The notes beneath the pieces were generated by a model. It did no database searches and was not told where the DNA came from. It saw only the letters and a list, made by a program, of their open reading frames with translations. Both the position numbers and the translations under genes were made by a program. A DNA stretch of 64,000 bases from Membranipora membranacea (Eukaryota > Bryozoa > Gymnolaemata > Cheilostomatida > Membraniporidae). The stretch covers positions 9,176,001 through 9,240,000 of the forward strand of contig OU612073.1 of assembly GCA_914767715.1 (NCBI GenBank), written 5' to 3'. Below, piece after piece: positions 1 to 11,236 of this stretch. Position 1 is the stretch's first letter; every line of letters starts with the position of its first letter.

Positions 1-1683
1 ATCATGTTGTACCCCACAACCAAAACCACGTCATCCAAGTGCCATCATATATCGTGCATCTTTAACTGTCTGACTGTCTGACTGTCTGACTACCAAAAAT
101 AATGCAGTCTATCCAAACACCATTTTTATCAACCAATATCACCTGCAACCCCCATTTACTTCAACTGTTGTGTGCCGATGATCCGGTAGTTTAGCTACAC
201 CGCCTTCAACCCCTGATTGCCCTCGGATTTCGGCTTTCAATGTTGCTGGGTAGAGAAAAGATTTTAACAGAAGCATGATTCTCCCACTTTCTTGCTATTG
301 TACAAATATATCCTGCCCTGATCCGGGGTGTTCTTAACAATTTAATTAAAATTACTTTCCTAGTCCTGCACCTAAAAACTTTACAGATAAAGATATTCTC
401 GTGGCTGACAAGTTTGATGGGTTTCCTAATTAAAATTTAACTTTCAATGTTTGAGATTTTCGTAACTGAATGGAAGCTGTTCTGCTTGCAAGAGCCAATC
501 ATTGGGCGAAATTTCGCAACTAAAGTAAAAAAAAAATTTTGTGACTATTTCTGTTGGCTGTGATTTTCCTGGTGTTTCTATTTTGAGAATGCTGAATCTC
601 AGCGCTGATGGCACATATAACGATTTTTATGTGTGCCACTGTGCAGTGGCGGTGGGCATGGGTTCTGGCTTCAAAGGGTTGATGGGTTACTGAGCACTAA
701 TGACTTGGGAATTTAGCGCCACTATTAAACAGTTTTGGTGCATGTACCTCAGTGCAAGTAATTATCAACCCTGACAGTCAGCAAGAAATATTATTATTAA
801 TCAGATACTATGTAATAGAATCCAGCAGTGCTTTAAAGATGCACGCGATAATACTCTGCTCGGAGATGCCAAAATTGACCAGCAAATGGGAATGTCAGGT
901 ACCTCAATAGATAAGGCTTTAATCCACAATCACAAAACATACCCTCATACATCTGTGTCTGGACATTACCTCATCACTACGATTATATCTTTGTAACCAT
1001 CTCAAATGGGTCGATTTTGATATCAAGTGCGTTAGATCGAATTAGTTCACATTGTACTCGTCTATTCCGGAGCAAGATAATCATGACTGAATATATAAGC
1101 AGAGAGAATATTATATTAGGTAAATGTATGAAAAGGAATTATTCGATTGACAAAAAGTATTAACATCTCCCATAAGATAACAGAAATAGTTTGTTTTGAC
1201 ATAATAGATTAAAGCCCTATAGCGTTACCGTTCTTATGTACCCTATATTGCCCGTGACTAATACTGGTGTCGCTTCAAGAATCTTTGGGCTGCCAGATTT
1301 ACAACTGTCTCTGCTTCAATGCCAGCACAAACCTATGCGACTTGCTTTTCAGTTGCAATTGCAAAAAATTGATAGGATTGTTAGTTTTGCACATGGTGTT
1401 CATTTGCCTCACAGTAGCTTGTTCTGATCTCACTTTTACCTCCAGCTGGTTTGTGGTTCGTCACCAAATATAGGAGTGTACAAAAGTGAAGGGTATATAT
1501 ATTGGCAGGATGATTACCACACTTAATATTCTGTATTGCATAACATTACATATACCTACATTTACACACATGGTCCGGCATCGATGGAAAAATCCATAAT
1601 GTATGTTGTGTCTACAGTCCTGCCATTGAGGTAACATGGAAAGCTTTGCCATATCTTGTATTGGAAATAGTATTGTATGATAG
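1..1683. other. No recognisable gene; short tandem repeat near the start
   Basis: AT-rich DNA with only short chance open frames on both strands. No splice-flanked exon, RNA gene or protein domain could be recognised. Positions 65-91 hold about three units of an 8-bp tandem repeat (CTGTCTGA). Confidence 0.6.
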
Positions 1684-2228
1684 CCGGTAACTGTAAATTG
1701 CTGAACAGGCTGAACGGACTGAACAGCTGAACAGAATTTCTCAGACTAAAATTATTATTTGTAATCATTTCTCTGGCTGACTATTACTTCTCAAACACAT
1801 TCCTCCTAACCAAATGATTTGATGAGTCACTAAGTTCCTGTTGGCACCTAATATAACCAATTTAGGGCAAGCAAATGAAGCAATCAATGTGCCAATTATG
1901 ACAAAATCTGATGTGTTCTGGAAATTTGATACCAGAAACATTATCCAGCTCAACCTTCCAGCCAGTCCTAACAAGCTTTGTTTATAGGGGGGGCTACTTT
2001 CCATCCATTCACTAGTAGTGTAATGCCGAAAAAATTACTGAGAATAAAATTGAAAGAAACCAAGGTGAATGCAAACTTAAAATAAATGATTTAATGAGAA
2101 GAATATAAAGAATTGTCCATGCTCATGCAAAATTAGACAATCATGTAAAGAATCAAACGAATAGTAGTCTGAGAAATTCTGTTCAGCTGTTCAGTCTGTT
2201 CAGCCTGTTCAGCAATTTACAGTTACCC
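1684..2228. mobile_element. Non-autonomous TIR element (MITE), 545 bp, 8-bp target duplication
   Basis: Inverted repeats of about 60 bp sit at both ends; each arm contains the direct sub-repeat GCTGAACAGGCTGAAC and an ACTGTAAATTGCTGAAC block, seen in reverse complement near 2168-2225. The element is flanked by the 8-bp direct repeat TATGATAG (1676-1683 and 2229-2236). The interior has no transposase-like reading frame. An 8-bp duplication fits hAT-type or P-type transposases, but the termini (CCGGTAACTG and its approximate complement) do not decide the family. Confidence 0.75.
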
Positions 2229-2972
2229 TATGATAGCTGCTATAAACTGACAGTGTCAATCATTAGCAGTTGGTATTGATAACCTGAACTGATACAGCTC
2301 TATTTATCCTTGCCCTTGTTTGTCCCTATTCAAACACCATTCTTTATCAGGCAAAATCTGCAAAACCTCAAGCGCCTCGAAATTTTATAATTTTCTAGGT
2401 TGTTTGGTATGGAAAAAGTTTGAAAAAGCAGCACATTTCTCCCCCTCCCTTAGAAAGCATACAAAACGACAAACAGCAATAACCTGGCTGAGATAAAGAT
2501 CCCGCCCTGATCCCAAGCTTTCGCAGAAATTCATCAAGCTACAGTCCAACTTTCACATCATAAAATTTTACCCGAGAGGTATTATTTGAACAGTCGAAAA
2601 TTATCATCAAATTCTTCTATAAAACTGTTGCACATAAAAAGTTTCAGGTTTGGTCACTGTAGGGAAATATCTTTGCTTGCAACTATATACCAGAGGAAAA
2701 GTTTGTGGTGAATTTTCATTAGACCGTAATCCCCTGCTGTCATTTTAATTCTTATTGTGTTTCTGTTTTGAAAATGTTAATACACAGGGAAGAAGACACA
2801 TACACACAACAATCATTGAACAAATTTGCAAACAAGTCTAAAAATGTCTTCCCAGTTACTATTTCAACCAACAGATAGTCTAGTATTGCTTTCAGAACAC
2901 TTTTCTTGAATGGTCATAACTGTTGATCAAAAAAAGGTTGATCAGATGTCTTATCACTCGCCACATCCCAAA
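2229..2972. other. No gene seen
   Basis: AT-rich intergenic sequence without domains or repeats that I could recognise. Confidence 0.5.
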
Positions 2973-3185
2973 TCATTGGCGGCAAAATTTTAGTGCCTTT
3001 GTGGCGAGGCCGCAATGCCTGCGCCTAACAGGCTGTTTCCAGGCAGGTTGGAGCACACCTGGGGGCCAATCAAACCCCAGTAGTTGACGGACTGCAGTGG
3101 GGTCGGGACCCACGACCTTCAACATTTGCATGCTGGAGGGACGGCGCTCTAACCAACTGAGCCACCTCATACTCCACACAACCCA
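2973..3185 (-). mobile_element. tRNA-derived SINE, family 1, copy 1
   Basis: Read on the minus strand, the head resembles a tRNA: an A-box-like TGGCTCAGTTGG (complement at 3153-3164) and a degenerate B box (complement at 3101-3113). The body that follows matches the body of the element at 23586-23790, including CTGCAGTC, CTACTGGG, CCCAG, CCTGCCT, GCGGCC and AAGGCACT in the same order. It lies exactly where homology with the matrixin duplicate begins. Confidence 0.8.
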
Positions 3186-3247
3186 CTGGATCACACATCG
3201 ATCGAAAAGGCTATGATGTATATGTTTTGTCTTCTAAATTGATTGGA

Positions 3248-3302
3248 CAATCTGTTGCCAATCTGTTGCCAATCTGTTGCCAATCTGTTGCCAATCTGTT
3301 GA
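3248..3302. repeat. 11-bp tandem repeat, about five units
   Basis: Five nearly identical units of CAATCTGTTGC lie in what corresponds to the last intron of the matrixin duplicate. The paralogous intron near 9478-9500 carries only about two units, so the array expanded after the duplication. Confidence 0.85.
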
Positions 3303-3456
3303 CTCTGGTAGTGTTTAACAACTGTCCAAAGGCCTCCAAGACTTCTCATCAATAATCGAACTGAAATCCAAAAGATAATATCAGCCTGTTCTAGCTGTTT
3401 CAGCTATAGAACAAAGTTTAAATAAATATTTGATTTTCTCGATCCCCATTTTGCAG

Positions 3457-3995
3457 ATCCTCTACTGCAATTTCTTCTCTGCCATGAGATGGGCCATAGC
3501 TTGGGCTTGCACCACTCAGCTGATAGAGATGCAGTCATGTATCAGGCCATGCTAGAAGACAACTGGCAGCAACTCCATGAAGATGATATTGAAAGGATTA
3601 CTCATCTTTACCCAAAAGCTACTCACCTAACGAATGGCAAACAAGTACCAACAGTTCAAGCCCCAAAGTCTGTCAAATCTGAAACCCCAACAGCCGTTCA
3701 ACATCTAACACCTCCAGGAAAACCAGTGAAAGCAAGTAGAAAACCAAAAACTCCAAAATTGCAACAGAACCTACACAACACAATCAGAAAGCAGCATACT
3801 CCTAGCTACCCAGATAGAACACCAACTCCTATAACAGACCAAACTGGTCCCATAACCCTATCTATGCTCCTCCTGGTCATATTCCTAGACTTGCACCTCC
3901 TGGACATAAAACGAAAAACCGAGAAATTCATTATAATCATCATGCAGATTTGCTCAAAATGTAAAGTAAAAGATAAATACAACGTACTATATTAG
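3457..3995 (+). pseudogene. Matrixin-like protease, 5'-truncated and frameshifted duplicate of the gene at 8547
   Basis: The reading frame starts at a splice acceptor (TTTTGCAG) and encodes the zinc-site segment of a matrixin: HEMGHSLGLHH fits HExxHxxGxxH, followed by VMY, a Met-turn-like segment. It aligns with the last exon at 9660-10144. Two defects are visible. No counterparts of the first two exons (signal peptide, start of catalytic domain) were found upstream, where a SINE sits at the homology border. In the tail the frame is shifted: DNA that reads APPGHIPRLAPPGHK in the paralogue is read here as LLLVIFLDLHLLDIK, showing a one-base change. The remnant could still serve as an alternative exon, but a decayed duplicate is more likely. 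Confidence 0.8.
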
Positions 3996-4023
3996 TTTGC
4001 TTGCGCCACAGTTCCAGCCATTA

Positions 4024-4057
4024 TAGCCCGTCTTGACAAGCCTTGTCAAGACGGCTA
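4024..4057. mobile_element. Ultra-short palindromic insertion, 34 bp, 9-bp target duplication
   Basis: The segment is a near-perfect palindrome (GTCTTGACAAG, one-base spacer, CTTGTCAAGAC) that begins TAGCC and ends GGCTA. It is flanked by the 9-bp direct repeat CAGCCATTA (4015-4023 and 4058-4066; the identity runs to 12 bp if counted from the duplicated site). The paralogous DNA downstream of the gene at 8547 (near 10217-10235) lacks it and so represents the empty site. Confidence 0.7.
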
Positions 4058-4225
4058 CAGCCATTATAGTACATTTTCACTTTGGGTTCATAACTGTATT
4101 TCCCTAATCGAGGCATATCTCAGAGTTTGTCACTTAGTAATGTAATTAATGTAATGTAATGTCACTCATATATGTAATTATGTCGTATAAAGCAACACAT
4201 ATTCTCTATCTAATAATTATTTGTG

Positions 4226-4254
4226 TGCATATATATATTATATATATATATATT
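4226..4254. repeat. AT microsatellite
   Basis: A run of TA dinucleotides with one interruption. Confidence 0.9.
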
Positions 4255-4639
4255 CTTGTGGTTTTTGTTTTTGGGGTTAACAAGCTGCTATTTTCTTTTG
4301 TTTATTTCATACTTATATGGAAACCTAAATAAAGACTAGATAAATGGAAACCTAAATAAACCTTAATAATTATAAAACTATTTATAATACCAGAATTTCA
4401 GAGTAAGCCACTGAAGATCAATTTAGAAAAAAAAAAACCATTCCACCAAATGTCTTAGAGAAAGTGACTATTTACAGTTTATTTATGTTACACATGTTTG
4501 TGAAGTAGCCCCCATCTTTTATTTGTTCATGTCTTAAGAACTGATCTATAACCTGCAAGTGCAAGACCCAATACCTTTCTGTGTGAATCAGTTGATTCAG
4601 AAAGTGTCTGTGTGATGTTTGTCGACAACAGCCAATGTG

Positions 4640-5900
4640 TACAAACACAAACCCTAAAATATAAATCCTGACTTATGGTCTTTCTGTCTGGAGTCTGGGG
4701 GCTCAGACTACCAGGCCCATCATACTGACTCAGTTGACATGAGGCTATAAAATGACTGTATGGTCACCTTCACATCTCTCTTATGATAGTGGAAACTACA
4801 GGTTGTCTGTGAGTCTTATATGAAGCCTTACACTAGTTTGTCTGCACTCCGGTGACTACTGTGAAACAAGTTAATTGTAGATATATCAATTATGGTTGAG
4901 AATATTTGCAGATTCTGAGGAAAGAATGATTATGGGAAATAAAATCTTAACTTCTTGTCAAAGATGGTTCAGGTTATAAATTATTTGCCGTTATCCGGTC
5001 ACACAGAAATTAAGAATCTAGAGGGTATAAGAGTGATATCAGTTTTTGTGGAAACAAAAAGAAATATTATAAGTCCTTTTGAGGTGAAATATCACTCCAT
5101 ATGGCATGATAATTTTTATTCTAATGTAAGATTTCAACATCTTGAAGTGAAAAAAGTAATTAATGAAATTTGTAAGATTGTAGCAATTGTCATAGTAACA
5201 ATAATCATTTTATAGACATTGAAATTTATACAAATACTGCCATATAAACAAGTAGCAGCCTACTTGGCAGCAGCGTTGCGTCACCTGGCACAGACGCTGC
5301 CCAATTCTTTTCTAGTGTGGATGCCACACAGCAAAATAGTCAAAATGCACAAAATAATTTAGATCATTGTATTGACCAATCAGACTTGGCAAAGAACGGC
5401 GCTCAAACAGATGAAGGTACACAACATCAAGTCGTGGGCGGAGGCTAGCGAGATGGCTAGAGATCGGGAAAGATGGAAGGGAAAGGAGAAGGCGATTCTG
5501 GCGCAATATTCCACTAGGAGTTCTGCAACATAAGTCAAGTTAGCCAAGTATTGACTATTGTGGATGGTTGTCTGTACAGAAGTATTGATTTCAAATTTAC
5601 AAACCTAGCCTCGCTGTAATAGTGGCTTCTGTATTTAGGTCCCGAACGATTTATCAAAACTACCAAACACCGCAAAAGAATGAAATTATATTTAAAAAAC
5701 GTACCTCATTATAACTTATTTACAAGTATGATTCAAAACATAAAAATATTCTATATAAGATCAATGAACTCCCTCATTGATAAGATGTACGGGGAAACCC
5801 CCTTTCTATTTCAAGTGAGTGTAAGACCATGACACAAAATAAGGTCTACACTGACCAGTCTGTCATGACAGGATGGGATAATTCGGGTTTACTGCTTCAA
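4640..5900. other. No gene assigned
   Basis: The first part (up to about 4640) is duplicated downstream of the other matrixin copy. The rest contains short open frames, such as 86 codons at 4955-5215, but no recognisable domain and no convincing splice context. Confidence 0.45.
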
Positions 5901-5945
5901 AATAAAATTTTCTCAGTTTGCCCACCATGGCATAAAAAATGCAAA

Positions 5946-7047
5946 TCAAAACATAACCCAAGCAACCACCATAGTGCCCGAAGCCCCCCTGAAAACAAAT
6001 GCTGCATGTGTGGTCTGTGTTGCTGCCATCACTCCCTGAACTTTGTAGTAGTTAGTATGGCTAGGTCTTAGCACATACTTTCCCTCACTCACTGAAAGGA
6101 AGGTAAGGAAGAGGAAAGTCCTGAACCTTCTGCCTGATTGCATCATCTATGGTGGGACAAGAATCTACCAATTTCTTTGGGTTCTTGTATTCTATTGCCA
6201 AGCAGGATGGGAAGGTGGAGATTCCAGACTTAAAACAAACGATGCTATCAGGAGAAGCTGCCAGTACTGTCTGATCTGGTACTACTACCAGGCCAGAATG
6301 GCTAACAGAGACCTTACTTGCACCTTCGGACCCAAGCCAAAATAGTCTCTCTGTTTCCGGCTCCACTCTCAGACCAATGACCATTATGCAGTTGCTGTAT
6401 TACATGTAAACTTAGGATATAATAGATGGAAACTGATTTATGTGGCAATGTTTTTTTTTCTTCTGCATATCATCCCAAAGTTCCTTGCAGTGAGATAGTT
6501 TCTTCTGCTCTTTTTCCTAGCATCTGGACCATGGGCTCCGCCTGGCTTTAGCTTGGTGGAAGGTGGTTTACTTGGTAATGCGTCCGAGTGTAAATCAGCA
6601 TCCCTCTTCGCGATGCGCCCATATGCATTCTCTGTAAAAAGATATATTTACGGGATCTATGGCTTAATTTTGGTATTGTCATAGTCTAGCCAAACACTCA
6701 GTGAAAATAATTTTATCTAATAAAAACTCAGGATTAGAATTGAGGTAAAAAAACCCAAAACAACGGTGCATTGTCTATTAAGGCTGGGAAACAAAATTCC
6801 TCGACCGGAATACGAATCTCAAGTCTTAGAACCATAGACAATTATTTTGGCCCTAAATCACAATACCTTACGTCACCTGCTTAGGTTATTTCTTTATACT
6901 TCTGTCCTTCTTCCTTGTTTTATTCGCATATAATCCTTGTGGTATGCAGTCAGATTGTCTGTTGTGGTCAGGGTCTTCTTTGAGTTCGCCGATTACTGGA
7001 TAAAACTGCTTGTCCACGTTGCCCTCCGTTATATCTAAGGGCAGCAG
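5946..7047 (-). pseudogene. YqaJ-like (lambda-exonuclease fold) nuclease gene, broken
   Basis: Three coding blocks lie on the minus strand. Exon 7047-6900 starts at TTTCAG and ends at a GTATAA donor; its phase fits the next exon, which starts at 6631 after TTTTTACAG and includes RRNYLTARNFG, the usual start of a YqaJ domain. The third block (6384-5946) carries GLVVVPDQTVLAASPDSIV and CLAIEYKNPKK, the catalytic SPD...E-x-K signature, and then NYYKVQGVMAATQTTHAAF, the YYxQ-Qxxm part. The frame changes near 6120, and stop codons follow a run of nine A's near 6470. YqaJ domains in animal genomes usually come from viruses or DNA transposons. It is most likely an inactive copy; an assembly error in the A run is possible. 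Confidence 0.7.
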
Positions 7048-7049
7048 CT

Positions 7050-8255
7050 GAAATTAAACGGAACTCATTTATAAAGAAATGTGAAGTTTTCTAAGAGGTT
7101 AATTCTTACACCAAATTAAATCTGCTCTTCTGAGACTTTAAGTACTCAGACCAATAATTGATATTCTCTTATAGTGAAATAAGGGCATGTTACAACCAGG
7201 GCCCCATGTTACATATATACCTTCTTCACAACAATACAATCACAACTTATCTATCAGTCGGGTACGAAGTCCTCTCTCTCTCTACAATCTGCAACCCCTG
7301 TGGGTGTTGCTTTAAGTAAATTGTCCTGGCAAGTTTACTTGTTGAACAATATACAGCTTAAGTAGAAGCCTTTTGATTATCGCTTTATCGTTGCTTAGGA
7401 GAACAAATTAAACATAAGTCCTTATTCATATACATGCATACATGGTAAATCATAGTACCATTGTATCCGAAAACTTCAAAATCGCCACCGTCTGCACTAT
7501 GCTACCACAGATAATTTAATACTGCACTGTCATCTGTGTGACCACAGAGGAGGCGCTGAACTGGAGATCACCAAATATCCTATGTCAAAAATATTCACGA
7601 TAACTCAACAGCATTGACCAAACTATTGCAAATATTTTTTATCATTGTTCACGAGTGATTTTTTGTTGCCCTGACATTGCTATAAATTTCCTTCTTCAAC
7701 CATGTGTAATACTTTGTGATGTTTGTTTATTGTGTGAATTGGGTAATGTGTATTGTCTAAATTGAGAAAGTCTCTTGTGTAAAAATACTATCTCTTGTTG
7801 CAAAATTGTAAGACTGTTCTCACAACATTGGACAATGTGAGAAAAAAGACAAAAAATGAAATTTTCTACCTATATAAAGCTGTAGATCCATTATTGAGTT
7901 ACCAGAACAAGTTTTCATTACAGAGCAACATCAACAAGGTAAACAAATAAGTCTTTTTTTGAATACAAGGGATCCTATGTTACATTAAAAACCTCTTTGA
8001 TAGCTCAACCTGCTGTTGATAGTTTTTGTTGATGAATGTTGTTTTTTGAATAGTTCTATAGTCTATTGATAACCAATTTACTGTTTGTGTGTAGGCAAGG
8101 TCTGTTGTAGTCATCATTAGCTATTCTAGCTTGGGGTCAAGCAAAAAGATTTGCCATTATCAATAGCGATTATTTATCAAAGATAAAATCGGACAAATGT
8201 ATGTTCCATCTGTTGTGAAACAGAGGTTCTCATGTCATTAGGTAAATTCGCGCCC
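7050..8255. other. No gene seen
   Basis: AT-rich sequence without recognisable coding or RNA features. It may hold the promoter or a 5' non-coding exon of the matrixin gene. Confidence 0.45.
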
Positions 8256-8475
8256 TTGGTATCTATATTAAATAATCATTAATTATAATCATTTTCATGG
8301 GAAATCCAACTGAATCCAACTTGAATTCAAGTTGTCTCCCTATTACCAATGAGGAGATAATTCTAAGTTTCATGTCAATATTGGTAATAGGGAGAGAACT
8401 TGAATTCAAGTTGGATTCAGTTGGATTTCCCCATGAAAATGATTATAATTAATGATTATTTAATATAGATACCAA
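8256..8475. repeat. Long near-perfect inverted repeat (foldback element), 220 bp
   Basis: Left arm 8256-8350 and right arm 8380-8475 are reverse complements over about 95 bp with very few mismatches, separated by a 29-bp spacer. The ends read TTGGTATC and GATACCAA. No clear target duplication is visible. It lies about 70 bp upstream of the first coding exon of the matrixin gene. Confidence 0.85.
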
Positions 8476-8546
8476 ATAATATAATTATAACCCTATAATA
8501 TTGACAAGTTTCTTCATGACAAAATTCATGTTTTGCAGGAACAAGG

Positions 8547-10144
8547 ATGAGGATTATAAGGCTCTTTGCAGTTCTCTGTGCTATTACTGAGCTGATCTGT
8601 GGGGTAGCAGGGAAGCCTATACGCTCTAACTGTATGCATTCAATAAGTTCAAGGTCAAAAAGGTTTGCCATCATTGGCAAAGCCCATGTGTGGCCATTAG
8701 ATATCATGCCTCTATCGATAGGAATACAAAGAGATACATTCCCAACCAACGAATCGGTGATAACTTACAGTAAAGTTGAGAGAATGACTATGGAATGCGC
8801 ACAGGTATTTTGTTACTATGAAATAATCAAATGCTTGGCCATTTTCACTTTTGAAGTTTAGCTAAGAACTTTTGATGGGTCTTTGTGATTAAATAGTTTG
8901 ATTGATGAATGTTAAGATAAGTTATCACAACCATTCAACCATCTGCATGCTTCAAATTGATCAAACTTATGAGTGGTCAAGGGGAACTGGTGGCCTAAAC
9001 CCTGCTGTGACTGCAAGTTTATGGTATCTGGCTAGTAAGTGGCAAGAATGTATCCACTCATTGATGTGTATATTACATATTTTTAGAAATGGGCCAGCAA
9101 ATCAGGGCTTTCCTTCAGAAGGGCAGGACCTTCAGAGGAAAGTCGAGCAAATATTGTAATGAGTTTTGATCCAACTCTAGAAAGTGAGGGCTTAGGTCAA
9201 TCCCCTACACCTCATGGAAACTTTTCTACATATTTTAAACTGAAAAATCATCCTGGTGTTGGATGGACAGGTATGTAGTGATATCTATCCAAAGTGTGTT
9301 TGACAAGCTGGTATTATTCTACAGGCAGGCAGCTTCTCTTCTTTTATTTCGTAGAAATAAATAATAGTTCATAGATCGCCTTCTCTTCTTTCATGGCCAC
9401 AACACAACTTACTGAACCACACATCCTGTTAAAGAGACTATGATGTACAAATGTTGTGTTTTCAAAATTGATTGGGCAATCTGTTGACAATCTGTTAGCC
9501 CTGGTAATGTTTAACACCTATCCGAAGGCCTCAAAGGCGTCACATCGATAATATAACTGAAATTCAACATACCTAATCTCAATCTGATCAAACTGTTTCT
9601 GCCATAAAACAAAGATTGGTAGTAAATAAATTATTTTCCCAACAAACAATATTTTGCAGATCCACTACTGCAATGGCTTCTCTGCCATGAGATGGGCCAT
9701 AGCTTGGGCTTGAGCCACTCAAAAGAGAGAAAAGCAGTCATGTTTGACATCATGCTCGAGGACAACTGGCAGCAGCTACATGAAGATGATATTGAGGGGA
9801 TAAGTCATCTTTACCCAAAAAACACTCATTTCACAGATCATCAACAAGTACCAGCAGTTCAAGCCCCCAAGTTTGTAAAATCTGAAATCCCAAAAACCGC
9901 TCAACATGTAACACCTCCAGGAAAACCAGTTAAAGCGAGTAGAAAACCCCAATCTCCAAAATACCAACAAAACCTACACAGCACAATCAGAAAGCAGAAT
10001 AGTCCTAGCTACACAGAGAGAAAACCGAGACCTACTTACAGACCAAGCCAGTCTCGTAAGCCTAACTATGCCCCTCCTGGTCATATTCCTAGACTTGCAC
10101 CTCCTGGACATAAACCAAACTACAGACCTAGAAGTTCAAAGTAG
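8547..10144 (+). CDS. Secreted matrixin (M10-type) metalloprotease, three exons, 308 residues
   Basis: Exons 8547-8804, 9087-9270 and 9660-10144 join in consistent phases (0, then 1) with GT/AG borders. Residues 1-21 form a signal peptide, and a furin-type site RSKR lies at 36-39. The catalytic domain follows, with KWASKSGLSF and ANIVMSFDP early and the zinc motif H157-E-M-G-H161...H167 (HEMGHSLGLSH) after them, then VMF as a Met-turn-like segment. The last 120 residues are a basic Pro/Lys/Gln-rich tail containing two PPGH repeats. It should act outside the cell as a zinc endopeptidase. It is odd in two ways: only about 18 residues separate the signal peptide from the furin site, with one cysteine (C29) and no PRCGxPD switch; and there is no hemopexin domain. 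An acceptor-like TTTTGCAG at 8531-8538 suggests a 5' non-coding exon. Confidence in the family is high. Confidence 0.85.
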
Positions 10145-11236
10145 CAATTTATTTGTGCTTTTAATATCAAGTATAACATAAATGTATAACTTAATATATT
10201 TATTTGCTTCCTTCACAGTTGCAGCCATAGCAGTACATTTTTGTTTTGGGTTTATAACTGTTTTTCCCTATTCAAGGTATTATAAGAGTTTTTCACATAG
10301 TAAAGCAACTCCTATACACTTTTTATTGCTATAATTCTGTCATCACTTTAATGAATTATTACTACTACCAGACTTTCTGTGCTAGAAAAATAAACAATGC
10401 CGCAACCAATCTTAGAGAATGTGACCATTCGCCAGTTTATTCATGTTAAGTATGTTTGTGAAGTAGCCACCATCTTTCATTTGTTCATGTATTCAGAACT
10501 CATCTATAACCTGCAAGTGCAAGACCTAATATTTGTTGAACAGATTGAAGCTGACTATGTTATCTAAGTGTGAATTCGTTGACCCGGAAAGTTAAGTGTC
10601 TGGGGTCTTCCAAGAGTAACGGGGCCGTCAGCCGATTGTACAGAAAGATGTTTGATATATACAGCAGCCAAACAGGAACTTGGTCTTTTGGTATTTCTGA
10701 GACATGAATGTAGTGTTCCCTGCAGCATCCTAGAGCAGAAAGGAATTTAAGTCGTTTTCTTAGAATAGACTACAGAGTTTGCATTTGCAGACAAAAGTAA
10801 TTACCCTGGAGTGGATTATTGCTTGAAAAGCATAAGCACAGTTCCTCATCGAATCATCAAATCAAGTATTTTTGATATGCCTTTGAATTTAAAACAAATA
10901 GCAACGCTCACTTTCTTTAAACATATTGCAGCGATGACGCTTTTATTGTCAGCTTATTTCCCAACATATATCTTTAATGTTGCATCTGCTTGAAATGCAA
11001 GACTTGTGACTGATTTATAATTTATCCATTGGAGTTGTAGCATTATAACAGTAATAACCAATAGAAAGTGTAAATTGATGGTAGTACATTTATTATTCAT
11101 ACAGACGTTGGCGTTACCTTAGCGGAGGCAACAGCGTAAGTGTCAAATTTGTGCTCAACGGTCAAGGGTGTGATTTTAGATTGACATGCTTGGTAATGGG
11201 AATGTTTGAACAATGCTTGGTACAGTCTAACAGGTG
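10145..11236. other. 3' flank of the matrixin gene and intergenic DNA
   Basis: To about 10620 this resembles the DNA downstream of the truncated copy at 3457. The remainder shows no recognisable gene; a short hydrophobic frame near 10811 is not supported by other evidence. Confidence 0.5.

Noticed and set aside
3241-3302. CRISPR array
   Set aside because: Five 11-bp units without spacers, in animal DNA; a simple tandem repeat.
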